A DNA stretch of 64,000 nt. Origin: Micromonospora solifontis (GTDB lineage: Bacteria; Actinomycetota; Actinomycetes; Mycobacteriales; Micromonosporaceae). The translations under genes were made by a program, and so were the position numbers. This document shows, in pieces, positions 57,425 through 64,000 of the stretch. Numbering within the stretch: the stretch's first letter is position 1; every line of letters begins with the position of its first letter. The DNA is taken from NCBI RefSeq assembly GCF_003725545.1, contig NZ_RJLN01000003.1, positions 62,001-126,000 of the forward strand, in the 5' to 3' direction. The notes beneath the pieces are model-generated. The model ran no database searches. It was given only the letters and a program-made list of their open reading frames with translations, and was not told the origin of the DNA.

Positions 57425-57997
57425 TCAGGCGGCCTCGGTCGGTACGGCGACGTGCAGGCGGAGCTGGGGGACCAGCATGTCGTCCACGTCCAGCGCCCGG
57501 GCCGCGCCGTCCGGCTCCCAACCCGTGCCGGTGAGGAACTTCCGGGTCGCCTCGTCGGCGTCGAACGCCCAGGCCACCGCCCGGTCGAACCCGTCGGACC
57601 GCCAGCCGTCGACGGCGGCGGCGAGCAGCCGGCTGCCATGCCCGCGCCGGCCCCAGCGCGGCTCGACCAGCAGGTCGGTCACCGCCACCACGCCGTCGCC
57701 GAGCGCGTCGGCCGGCTCGCCGGGAGCCAGCGCCTCCGCGTCGGCCGGACCGGAAGCCACGAACCCCACCAGATAGGATTGCTCGGCCTGTTCGACGGCG
57801 ACCAGCACGCGGTGCGCGCCCGAGGGCGGCTCCTGCACCGCCGCGCTCCACCGCCGGGCGAGATACGCCTCGTCCAGGTTGTCGAGCACGTGCCGGGACA
57901 GGATCCGGCGGTACGCCACCCGCCAGGTGGCGAGCTGGATGCGTGCGATCTCGTCGGCGTCCTCCGGACGCGCGGGGCGGACGTACCCGAGAGCCAT
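57425..57997 (-). CDS. GNAT family N-acetyltransferase
   Basis: 190 residues. Acetyl-CoA site VVAVTDLLVEPRWGRRGHGSRLLAAAV followed by AVAWAFDADEATRKFLTGTGWEPDG. N-terminal VRPARPEDADEIARIQLATWRVAYRRILS matches the large actinobacterial subgroup related to the GNAT at 59242. Acceptor unknown. It ends 46 bp before the sigma-factor start and has its own TAGGCT box 8 nt ahead of the ATG. Confidence 0.85.
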   Translation of the reverse strand: MALGYVRPARPEDADEIARIQLATWRVAYRRILSRHVLDNLDEAYLARRWSAAVQEPPSGAHRVLVAVEQAEQSYLVGFVASGPADAEALAPGEPADALGDGVVAVTDLLVEPRWGRRGHGSRLLAAAVDGWRSDGFDRAVAWAFDADEATRKFLTGTGWEPDGAARALDVDDMLVPQLRLHVAVPTEAA

Positions 57998-58005
57998 GAG
58001 ACGTG

Positions 58006-58011
58006 AGCCTA
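58006..58011 (-). promoter_or_regulatory. Leaderless -10 box for the GNAT gene at 57425
   Basis: Reads TAGGCT on the minus strand, 8 nt before the ATG at 57997. Confidence 0.5.
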
Positions 58012-58032
58012 CGCAGGGCGAGGGAGGCGACG

Positions 58033-59343
58033 GTGGCGCAGGGTGCCCGGCGCACGATCGGGCAGGTCGGCGCGGTGGTGGTGCTCGCCGTCGCGGTGAC
58101 CGCCTTCCTCTCGGTGGCCGCCGCCCGGCACGGCTTCTTCGACCTGCGGGTCTACTACGGCGCGCTGAACTGGTGGGTGCACGACGGCGGGGAGATCTAC
58201 GACTTCCTCAAGCCCAACACCCAGTACGGCTTCACCTACCCACCGTTCGCCGCGCTGGTCATGCTGCCGATGGCGTACCTGCCCTGGGAGGCGGCGATCA
58301 CGGTGAGCGTGGCCGCCACCGTCGTGTCCAGCGCGGTGGTGATCGGGTGGCTGGTCGACCCGATCGCCCGCCGCTCCGGGTGGACCCGCTGGTTCGCCCT
58401 CGCCGTGGCGTTCTGCCTGGCCGCCGCGTTCGAGCCGATGCGGGAGACGGTCAACTTCGGCCAGGTCAACATGCTGCTGCTCGTCCTGGTGGCGGTGGAC
58501 CTGCTGCGGCTGCTGCCGGCCGGCAGCCGGTGGGCCGGCGCCGGCGTCGGCCTGGCCACCGCGATCAAGCTGACCCCCGGCATCTTCATCGTCTACCTGC
58601 TGGTCACCGGGCGCTGGCGGGCCGCGTTCACCGCGATGGGGGCGGCGGCCGGCGCGACCCTGCTCGCCGGCGCGCTCTTCCCGGACGCCTCCCGGGAGTT
58701 CTGGACCGAGGCGCTCTGGAACACCGACCGGGTGGGCGAGCTGGCCTTCATCTCCAACCAGTCGCTGCGCGGCGTGGTGGCCCGGCTGAACCCGGAGCAC
58801 CCGAACACCGTCGCCTGGCTGGTCGTGGTGCTCGCCACCCTGGCCGTCTGGGCGTGGCGCTCCCGGGCCGCTGTCGCCGCCGGCGACGAGGTCACCGGCC
58901 TGGCGCTGACGGGTGCCGCGATGTGCCTGGTCAGCCCGGTGACCTGGGTGCACCACCTGGTCTGGCTGCTGCCCGCGCTGATCCTGCTGGTCGACAACGG
59001 CATGGCGGCGCCCGCGCGCGGCGGCCGGCGCCGCCTCCTGCTGGCCGCCGCGCTCGTCGGGTACGCCGTCCTGATCAGCCGGATCGTCTGGGCCTGGGAA
59101 GAGGACTTCACCGGGGTCAGCGGCTTCCTCGGCAGCAACGCCTACGTCTGGATCAGCCTGGCGCTGCTGCTCGGGCTGCCGATCCGCCGCTGGGCCACGC
59201 CGACCGGCCGGGGCCCCGCGGACCGGGGCGGGCCGTCCGGGTCAGCCGGCCAGCCGGGCGGTGTAGCGCACCTCCCGGAGCCGGACCGGGTCGCGCCCGC
59301 CGTGCAGCGGCACCGGATAGGTGGACTCGTCGCCGTCCGGTGA
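58033..59343 (+). CDS. GT87-family polyprenyl-phosphate-mannose-dependent mannosyltransferase
   Basis: 436 residues from the GTG at 58033 (GGGAGG 5 nt upstream; a GTG at 58003 has no such site). Membrane glycosyltransferase of the GT-C fold (DUF2029): the acidic motif FFDLRVYYGALNWW in the first outside loop, FTYPPFAALVMLPMAYL, NFGQVNMLLLVLVAVDLL, SNQSLRGVVAR and SPVTWVHHLVWLLP. Mycobacterial homologues (PimE, and the lipoarabinomannan mannosyltransferases) add alpha-1,2-mannose to cell-envelope lipids outside the membrane. Its last 34 codons overlap, in antisense, the end of the converging GNAT gene. Confidence 0.86.
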   Translation: MAQGARRTIGQVGAVVVLAVAVTAFLSVAAARHGFFDLRVYYGALNWWVHDGGEIYDFLKPNTQYGFTYPPFAALVMLPMAYLPWEAAITVSVAATVVSSAVVIGWLVDPIARRSGWTRWFALAVAFCLAAAFEPMRETVNFGQVNMLLLVLVAVDLLRLLPAGSRWAGAGVGLATAIKLTPGIFIVYLLVTGRWRAAFTAMGAAAGATLLAGALFPDASREFWTEALWNTDRVGELAFISNQSLRGVVARLNPEHPNTVAWLVVVLATLAVWAWRSRAAVAAGDEVTGLALTGAAMCLVSPVTWVHHLVWLLPALILLVDNGMAAPARGGRRRLLLAAALVGYAVLISRIVWAWEEDFTGVSGFLGSNAYVWISLALLLGLPIRRWATPTGRGPADRGGPSGSAGQPGGVAHLPEPDRVAPAVQRHRIGGLVAVR

Positions 59344-59793
59344 CAGGCCGGCCCGCTCGTAGAACCGGCGGGCCCGGACGTTGTCGGCGAGCACCCAGAC
59401 CCGGTATTCCGTCCAGCCCCGCTCGGCCAGGCCGGCCCGCGCCGCGGCGAGCAGCGCCCGCCCCGCTCCGGTGCCCCACCAGTCCGGCGCCAGGTACATC
59501 GCCAGGATCTCGCCGTACGCCGGGTCGAGGTCGCCCCGATCCTGGTTGTTCCGGTACGGCCCGAAGGTGGCGAACCCGGTGAGCACCCCGTCGGCCTCGG
59601 CGAGCAGCGTGGTGAACGGGTGCTCCGGGTCGGCGGTGCCGAGGTCGCGGCGGCGCTGCGCCCAGGCGGCCGGGTTCAGCCGGCCCAGCACCTCGTCCGG
59701 CATGATCCCGGCGTACCCGGCCTGCCAACTGCGCACGTGCACCCGGGCGACCGCCTCGGCGTCGTCCGGTTCCTCCCGGCGGATGGTGAACAC
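59242..59793 (-). CDS. GNAT family N-acetyltransferase
   Basis: 183 residues from a GTG at 59793. Motif [23 protein letters not shown] and motif [21 protein letters not shown] are complete, N-terminus [20 protein letters not shown]. Same subgroup as the gene at 57425. Its 3' end overlaps the 3' end of the mannosyltransferase gene by 102 bp. Confidence 0.85.
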   Translation of the reverse strand: MFTIRREEPDDAEAVARVHVRSWQAGYAGIMPDEVLGRLNPAAWAQRRRDLGTADPEHPFTTLLAEADGVLTGFATFGPYRNNQDRGDLDPAYGEILAMYLAPDWWGTGAGRALLAAARAGLAERGWTEYRVWVLADNVRARRFYERAGLSPDGDESTYPVPLHGGRDPVRLREVRYTARLAG

Positions 59794-59857
59794 CCGTCCG
59801 TTCTATGCCCCCACGGGGGGCGGGTCCAGCCTCAGCCATCGTGTCGTACCGGTGGAT

Positions 59858-59863
59858 TAGGGT
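59858..59863 (+). promoter_or_regulatory. Leaderless -10 box for the AlkX-like gene
   Basis: TAGGGT, 8 nt before the ATG at 59872. Confidence 0.5.
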
Positions 59864-59871
59864 CGCCGGCG

Positions 59872-61101
59872 ATGGCCGTACCGGAATCACTCTCGCTCGC
59901 CCAGGCCCGCCGGATCGCGCTGGCCGCCCAGGGCTTCGCCGACCCGGCGCCCACCGGCGTGCCCAACCGCCGGCACCTGCGCCGGGTGCTGGACCGGGTC
60001 GGGCTGATCCAGATGGACTCGGTAAACGTCCTGCAACGCGCGCACTACCTGCCGCTCTACAGCCGGCTCGGGCCCTACCCGACCGCCTTGCTCGACACCG
60101 CCGCCTACCGTCGCCCCCGCGAGCTCTTCGAATACTGGGGCCACGAGGCGTCGCTGGTCCCGGTGGGCCTGCACCCGCTGCTGCGCTGGCGGATGGCCCG
60201 GGCGCGGGACGAGGCCTGGGGCTGGATGCGCCGGGTCGCCCAGGAGCAGCCCGAGCTGGTCGCCTGGGTCCGGGACGAGGTGGCCGCCAAGGGGCCGCTC
60301 ACCGCCGCCGAGATCGAGCACGACGCGCCCCGGGAGACGGGCAACTGGGGCTGGAACTGGTCGACGGTCAAGCGCGCTCTCGAATACCTGTTCTGGGCCG
60401 GCGAGGTGACCGCCGCCGACCGCACCCCGTCCTTCGCCCGCCGCTACGACCTGCCGGAACGGGTGCTGCCGGCCGCCGTGCTCGACGCCCCCACCCCGAC
60501 CGAGGCCGAGGCCCACCGCGCCCTGGTCGCGCTCGCCGCCCGGTCGCTGGGCGTGGCGGCCGAGCCGGAGCTGCGCGACTACTTCCGGCTGCCGGCGGCC
60601 GGTGCCCGGCGGGCCGTCGCCGAGCTGGTCGAGGCGGGCGAGCTGACCCCGGTCACCGTCCAGGGTTGGCGGCAGCCGGCCTACCTGCACGCCGAGGCCC
60701 GGCTGCCCCGCTGGGTTCGCGGCAACACCCTGGTCAGCCCGTTCGACCCGATCGTCTGGGAGCGGGCCCGGGCCGAGCGGCTCTTCGGCTTCACCTACCG
60801 GATCGAGATCTACGTGCCCGCCCCCCAGCGGGTCCACGGCTACTACGTGCTGCCGTTCCTGCAGGGGGAGCGGTTCACCGCCCGGGTCGACCTCAAGGCC
60901 GACCGGCGGTCCGGGGTGCTGCTGGTGCCGGCCGCCTGGCGGGAGCCGGGGGCGGATCCGGGCGAGACGGCGGTGGCGCTGGCCGCCGAGCTGTACCGGC
61001 TCGCCGGCTGGCTCGGGCTGGACGCGGTCGCCCCGCCGGAGGCCGGCGATCTGGCGGCTCCGCTTGCCGCCGCGCTGGTGGGCGTGGCGGGTGTACGGTG
61101 A
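59872..61101 (+). CDS. Winged-helix DNA glycosylase, AlkX/YcaQ family (HTH_42)
   Basis: 409 residues. HTH_42 family: [15 protein letters not shown] at the start, then [23 protein letters not shown], where Gln-x-Asp (QMD, about residues 47-49) matches the catalytic motif of E. coli YcaQ/AlkX, which unhooks interstrand DNA crosslinks; tandem winged helices and a beta-barrel follow ([43 protein letters not shown]). Such genes also serve as resistance genes in producers of crosslinking antibiotics, but no such pathway is in the window. Confidence 0.83.
   Translation: MAVPESLSLAQARRIALAAQGFADPAPTGVPNRRHLRRVLDRVGLIQMDSVNVLQRAHYLPLYSRLGPYPTALLDTAAYRRPRELFEYWGHEASLVPVGLHPLLRWRMARARDEAWGWMRRVAQEQPELVAWVRDEVAAKGPLTAAEIEHDAPRETGNWGWNWSTVKRALEYLFWAGEVTAADRTPSFARRYDLPERVLPAAVLDAPTPTEAEAHRALVALAARSLGVAAEPELRDYFRLPAAGARRAVAELVEAGELTPVTVQGWRQPAYLHAEARLPRWVRGNTLVSPFDPIVWERARAERLFGFTYRIEIYVPAPQRVHGYYVLPFLQGERFTARVDLKADRRSGVLLVPAAWREPGADPGETAVALAAELYRLAGWLGLDAVAPPEAGDLAAPLAAALVGVAGVR
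61094..61099 (+). promoter_or_regulatory. Leaderless -10 box for the DUF2752 gene, overlapping the upstream stop
   Basis: TACGGT, 6 nt before the GTG at 61106; its last base is the T of the preceding TGA stop. Confidence 0.5.
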
Positions 61102-61105
61102 GCGC

Positions 61106-61693
61106 GTGACGAGCGTTGACCGGCCCGGCGCCCCGGCCGACCCGCAGACTGTCCCCGTTCCACCGGCCGGCCTGCCCGGCGCGGCGACCATGACCGCCGA
61201 CGGCTCGCCGCTCTGGCCGGCCGGGGTCGCCTACCAGCCGGTCGAGCCGGACCGGTTCACCCGGATGGTGCTGCGCCTGCACGCCCGCGCCCCGCGCTGG
61301 GCGGTGCCCCTGGCGGCGCTCGGCTGCGTCGGCGTCGGCATGGCGTACGCGTTGGTGAGCGACCCGACCCACGCCGAGCCCGACGCTCGCCCGACCTGCC
61401 TGCTCAAGCTCACCACCGGGCTGGACTGTCCGGGTTGCGGCGGCACCCGCGCCCTCTGGTACGTGCTGCACGGCGACCTGCCGGCGGCCGCCCGGCACCA
61501 CTTCCTCTTCGTCTTCGCGCTGCCCTTCCTGACCTACCTCTTCGTCGCCTGGGCCGGGAACCGGGCGTTCGGCTGGCGCCTGCCGGAGCTTCAGTTCAGC
61601 CCCAAGGTGGTCGGCGGCTTCCTGGCGATCTGGTTCGCCTTCTCGGTGGCCCGCAACCTGCCCTGGGCCCCGTTCACCTCGCTCTACGTCTGA
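61106..61693 (+). CDS. DUF2752 membrane protein
   Basis: 195 residues from the GTG at 61106. A proline-rich cytosolic N-terminus (about 1-60), three hydrophobic segments, and the defining CPGCGGTRALWYVLHGDLPAAARHH motif between the first two. Function unknown; the CxxCGG pair might bind metal or form a disulfide. Weakly linked to the glycosylase gene 5 bp upstream. Confidence 0.82.
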   Translation: MTSVDRPGAPADPQTVPVPPAGLPGAATMTADGSPLWPAGVAYQPVEPDRFTRMVLRLHARAPRWAVPLAALGCVGVGMAYALVSDPTHAEPDARPTCLLKLTTGLDCPGCGGTRALWYVLHGDLPAAARHHFLFVFALPFLTYLFVAWAGNRAFGWRLPELQFSPKVVGGFLAIWFAFSVARNLPWAPFTSLYV

Positions 61694-61768
61694 CCGCTCC
61701 GCCCGCCCTGGCGGCGCCCCAGCCCTGGCCGACCGGCTGGCGGCGGACACGACATGGGGTGGTGACGC

Positions 61769-62112
61769 CCTTTCGAGCTGAGTCGTCGGTGACATCGCCA
61801 CCTGTATGCGCTCGCCTGCTTCGCCCGGTCCGGGCCGGCCGGGCGGGCGCTCGTCCGGGTGGTCCACTCGTGCCGCGGCAGGCCGCGGTGTCCCGGGTGC
61901 CGGACACCGCCCTCTGCGGCAGAGCGAGTTGATCGAGACGAGTTCTGGTCGAGGGGCCGAGATCCGCGGGCGATCCGCTCGTTCCGCGGCGGAGCGGGGG
62001 GTCCCGGCACCCGATCACCGCCCTTGCGGCAGGTCGAGTCGGTCCCGGTGGCCGGCGAAGGGGTCGTCGGTGGATGGCGGGCCTGACGTCACCAACGACT
62101 CAGCTCGAAAGG
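61769..62112. mobile_element. Putative 344-bp MITE-like element
   Basis: Noncoding block bounded by inverted repeats of 28 bp (61769-61796, starting CCTTTCGAGCTGAGTCGT, and 62085-62112), 26 of 28 positions matching. Inside are two degenerate direct repeats of about 70 bp (61861-61929 and 61971-62040). No open frame in it has protein-like features. Together with flanks it fills the 553-bp gap between the DUF2752 gene and thyX. No clear target duplication was found, and the transposase that would move it is not in the window. Confidence 0.55.
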
Positions 62113-62233
62113 CGGCCAACCGGACTCACCGCACCCAGGCCGGGGCCGGCTGCGAGATCTTGGACACCTGCCGTCCCATGGTGCGCCGGTTCACGCCGGC
62201 GTGCCCAGGTTTCGCGAGCGGCACCGGGGCCAC

Positions 62234-62239
62234 TACAGT
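62234..62239 (+). promoter_or_regulatory. Leaderless -10 box for thyX
   Basis: TACAGT, 7 nt before the ATG at 62247. Confidence 0.55.
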
Positions 62240-62246
62240 CGCAGGA

Positions 62247-62993
62247 ATGCCGGAGATGGTGCAGCCCCAGGTCAAGCTGATCGCGTGGACCCAGTTCCAG
62301 GCCCCGGACGACGTGCCGTGGTCGACCGACGCCGAGGGCGGCCAGGCGCTCGCCGAGTTCGCCGGCCGGGCCTGCTACCAGAGCTGGAAGAAGCCGAACC
62401 CGGCCACCGCGACCAACGCCGGCTACCTGGCGCACATCCTTGACGTGGGCCACCTCAGCGTGCTGGAGCACGGCTCGGTGAGCTTCTACTTCAGCGGCGT
62501 CTCCCGCTCCTTCACCCACGAGCTGATCCGGCACCGGCACTTCTCCTACTCCCAGCTCTCCCAGCGGTACGTGCCGGAGCGGGACGCGGCCATGGTCGAG
62601 CCGGCGGTGATCGCCGACGACCCGGAGCTGCACAAGAAGTTCGTCGAGGCGTCCGAGGCGGCCGTCCGGGCGTACACCGAGCTGCTGGAGGGCCTGGAGG
62701 CCCGCTTCGTCGACGAGCCCAACCCGACGCTGCGCCGCAAGCAGGCCCGGCAGGCGGCCCGTGCGGTCCTGCCCAACGCCACCGAGACCCGGATCGTGGT
62801 CACCGGCAACTACCGGGCCTGGCGGCACTTCATCAAGATGCGCGCCACCGAGCACGCCGACGTGGAGATCCGCGAGTTGGCCATCGAGTGCCTGCGGCAG
62901 CTCCAGGGGGTCGCGCCGAACGTCTTCGCCGACTTCGTGATCTCCACGCTGCCCGACGGCACCGAGGTGGCCGCCAGCCCGCACGCCGAGTGA
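62247..62993 (+). CDS. thyX: FAD-dependent thymidylate synthase
   Basis: 248 residues. Makes dTMP from dUMP using FAD, NADPH and methylene-tetrahydrofolate. The ThyX motif [14 protein letters not shown] (pattern RHRx7S) is complete; [19 protein letters not shown] and [20 protein letters not shown] supply further FAD and dUMP contacts. In actinobacteria thyX lies next to dapA as here. The repeat element upstream ends 134 bp before the start, leaving the leaderless promoter intact. Confidence 0.95.
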   Translation: MPEMVQPQVKLIAWTQFQAPDDVPWSTDAEGGQALAEFAGRACYQSWKKPNPATATNAGYLAHILDVGHLSVLEHGSVSFYFSGVSRSFTHELIRHRHFSYSQLSQRYVPERDAAMVEPAVIADDPELHKKFVEASEAAVRAYTELLEGLEARFVDEPNPTLRRKQARQAARAVLPNATETRIVVTGNYRAWRHFIKMRATEHADVEIRELAIECLRQLQGVAPNVFADFVISTLPDGTEVAASPHAE

Positions 62994-63034
62994 GTCCTGC
63001 GCCCTTCGCCGCCGGGCCCCCGGTGGTCGTCCGC

Positions 63035-63040
63035 TAGGTT
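63035..63040 (+). promoter_or_regulatory. Leaderless -10 box for dapA
   Basis: TAGGTT, 6 nt before the ATG at 63047. Confidence 0.55.
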
Positions 63041-63046
63041 GTGAAC

Positions 63047-63973
63047 ATGACGCACGACCACCCTGCCGCCCCCGACCGGGGCGCGTCGCGCCCCTTCGGG
63101 CGACTGATCACGGCCATGGTGACCCCGTTCGCCGCCGACGGGTCCCTGGACCTGGACGGCGCCGTCCGGCTGGCCCGGCATCTCGTCGACGCGCAGGGCA
63201 ACGACGCGCTGGTGCTCAACGGCACCACCGGGGAGTCGCCGACCACCACCGACGCGGAGAAGGAGTCGCTGATCCGCGCGGTAGCGGAGGCGGTCGGCGA
63301 CCGGGCCAGGATCATCGCCGGCGTCGGCACCAACGACACCCGGCACACCATCGAGCTGGCCAGCCAGGCGGAGAAGGCCGGCGCGCACGGCCTGCTGGTG
63401 GTCACCCCGTACTACAACAAGCCCCCGCAGAGCGGGCTGCTGCGGCACTTCACCGCGGTCGCCGACGCCACCGGGCTGCCGATCATGCTGTACGACATCC
63501 CGCACCGGGCCGGCACCGCGATCGCCACCGACACCCTGGTGCGGCTGTCCGAGCACGGCCGGATCGTCGCGGTGAAGGACGCCAAGGGCGACCTGACCGC
63601 CACCTCCTGGGTGCTCGCCCGCTGCGACCTGGCCTACTACAGCGGCGAGGACTCGCTGACCCTGCCCGCCCTCGCGGTCGGCGCGGTCGGCGTGGTCGGC
63701 ACCTCGACCCACTTCACCGGCGTGCCGACGAAGCAGATGATCGAGGCGTACGAGGCGGGGGACAACGCCACCGCGCTGGCGCTGCACCGGCGACTGCTGC
63801 CCCTGTTCACCGGCATCTTCCGTACCCAGGGCGTGATCCTGGTGAAGGCGGGCCTGGCGGCCAGCGGACTGCCGGCCGGCCCGGTGCGGCCGCCGCTGGT
63901 GGAGGCCACCGCGGACGAACTGGCCCAGCTGCGTGCCGACTGCGCCGCGGCGGGCCTGCCCCTTCCCGAATGA
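63047..63973 (+). CDS. dapA: 4-hydroxy-tetrahydrodipicolinate synthase
   Basis: 308 residues. Condenses pyruvate with aspartate semialdehyde in lysine/diaminopimelate synthesis. TIM barrel with NGTTGESPTTTDAEKESL, catalytic Tyr in VVTPYYNKPPQSGLL, and Schiff-base lysine in IVAVKDAKGDL. The ATG at 63047 is preferred to an in-frame GTG at 63041 because of the TAGGTT box 6 nt upstream. Its partner dapB lies 14 kb upstream with its own promoter. Confidence 0.95.
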   Translation: MTHDHPAAPDRGASRPFGRLITAMVTPFAADGSLDLDGAVRLARHLVDAQGNDALVLNGTTGESPTTTDAEKESLIRAVAEAVGDRARIIAGVGTNDTRHTIELASQAEKAGAHGLLVVTPYYNKPPQSGLLRHFTAVADATGLPIMLYDIPHRAGTAIATDTLVRLSEHGRIVAVKDAKGDLTATSWVLARCDLAYYSGEDSLTLPALAVGAVGVVGTSTHFTGVPTKQMIEAYEAGDNATALALHRRLLPLFTGIFRTQGVILVKAGLAASGLPAGPVRPPLVEATADELAQLRADCAAAGLPLPE

Positions 63974-64000
63974 CCGAACGACACGACGGACGCCGGGTGA
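63970..64000 (+). CDS. Possible start of the next gene, cut off by window edge
   Basis: An ATG at 63970 overlaps the dapA stop as ATGA and its frame stays open for ten codons (MTERHDGRRV) to the end of the window. In many actinobacteria RNase J follows dapA, but nothing in these residues allows an assignment. Confidence 0.3.
   Translation, partial: MTERHDGRRV

Noticed and set aside
61806..62246. N-terminal extension of ThyX reading through the repeat block
   Set aside because: ThyX homologues start near the ATG at 62247, which has a leaderless -10 box; the upstream frame is low-complexity and noncoding in character.

Overview
The window is about 64 kb of very GC-rich chromosome from an actinomycete, most likely a Micromonosporaceae member (Micromonospora or a close relative). 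Supporting signs are the order rimP-nusA-ylxR-infB ... rbfA ... truB-ribF-rpsO-pnp ... dapB ... thyX-dapA, a DUF574 methyltransferase, an F420-type (Ddn-like) reductase, a SpoIIE/STAS partner-switching module, many GTG starts and many stop/start overlaps of the GTGA type. Coding density is high and nearly every long antisense frame is a GC artefact. I see no rRNA, tRNA, CRISPR array or intact transposase gene.

Layout. 1-9133: a left-truncated dicarboxylate/amino-acid symporter, a Xi-class GST, a 3-oxoadipyl-CoA-type thiolase, an apparent operon of DUF574 methyltransferase, PAS-GGDEF-EAL protein and DUF456 protein, then an MBL-fold hydrolase and a UbiA-like prenyltransferase. 9134-16378: a catabolic cluster (APC permease, GntR/FCD regulator, glutamine-synthetase-like gamma-glutamyl ligase, aldehyde dehydrogenase, SDR, class-I amidotransferase hydrolase) that looks like gamma-glutamylation of an amine or amino alcohol followed by two oxidations and release of glutamate. 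Matching sequence elements lie upstream of its permease and ligase genes. 16379-28930: a 1236-residue kinase/receiver/phosphatase/RsbW-like hub facing a STAS protein, methionine aminopeptidase, a VIT-family transporter, a nucleotidyltransferase-like protein, an F420-type reductase, a PadR-controlled ABC exporter and two ferritin-like proteins.

29087-49036 is the translation and RNA-metabolism core. It carries ribosome maturation and initiation genes (rimP, nusA, ylxR, infB, rbfA, truB, rpsO, pnp), a Trm-G10/Trm11-like methylase, an NrnA-like phosphoesterase, ribF, an M16 protease and dapB, interrupted by small membrane proteins, a P-loop kinase, an aquaporin with altered NPA motifs and a MATE exporter. 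49107-56334 holds a GNAT protein and a carbohydrate locus: a glycogen-debranching-type glycosidase divergent from lacI-binding protein-permease-permease, with no ATPase and a large inverted repeat in the divergent promoter region. 56425-64000 has an ECF sigma factor with SnoaL-like tail, two GNATs, a GT87 mannosyltransferase, an AlkX/YcaQ-type glycosylase, a DUF2752 protein, thyX and dapA.

Two layers lie beyond the genes. First, at least seventeen genes have a TANNNT-like -10 hexamer 6-8 nt before the start codon, implying leaderless transcripts; this also settles several starts. Second, intergenic DNA holds several families of palindromic or tandem repeats and, at 61769-62112, a 344-bp noncoding block bounded by 28-bp inverted repeats (26/28 match). 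This block is the best candidate here for an undescribed MITE-like mobile element.
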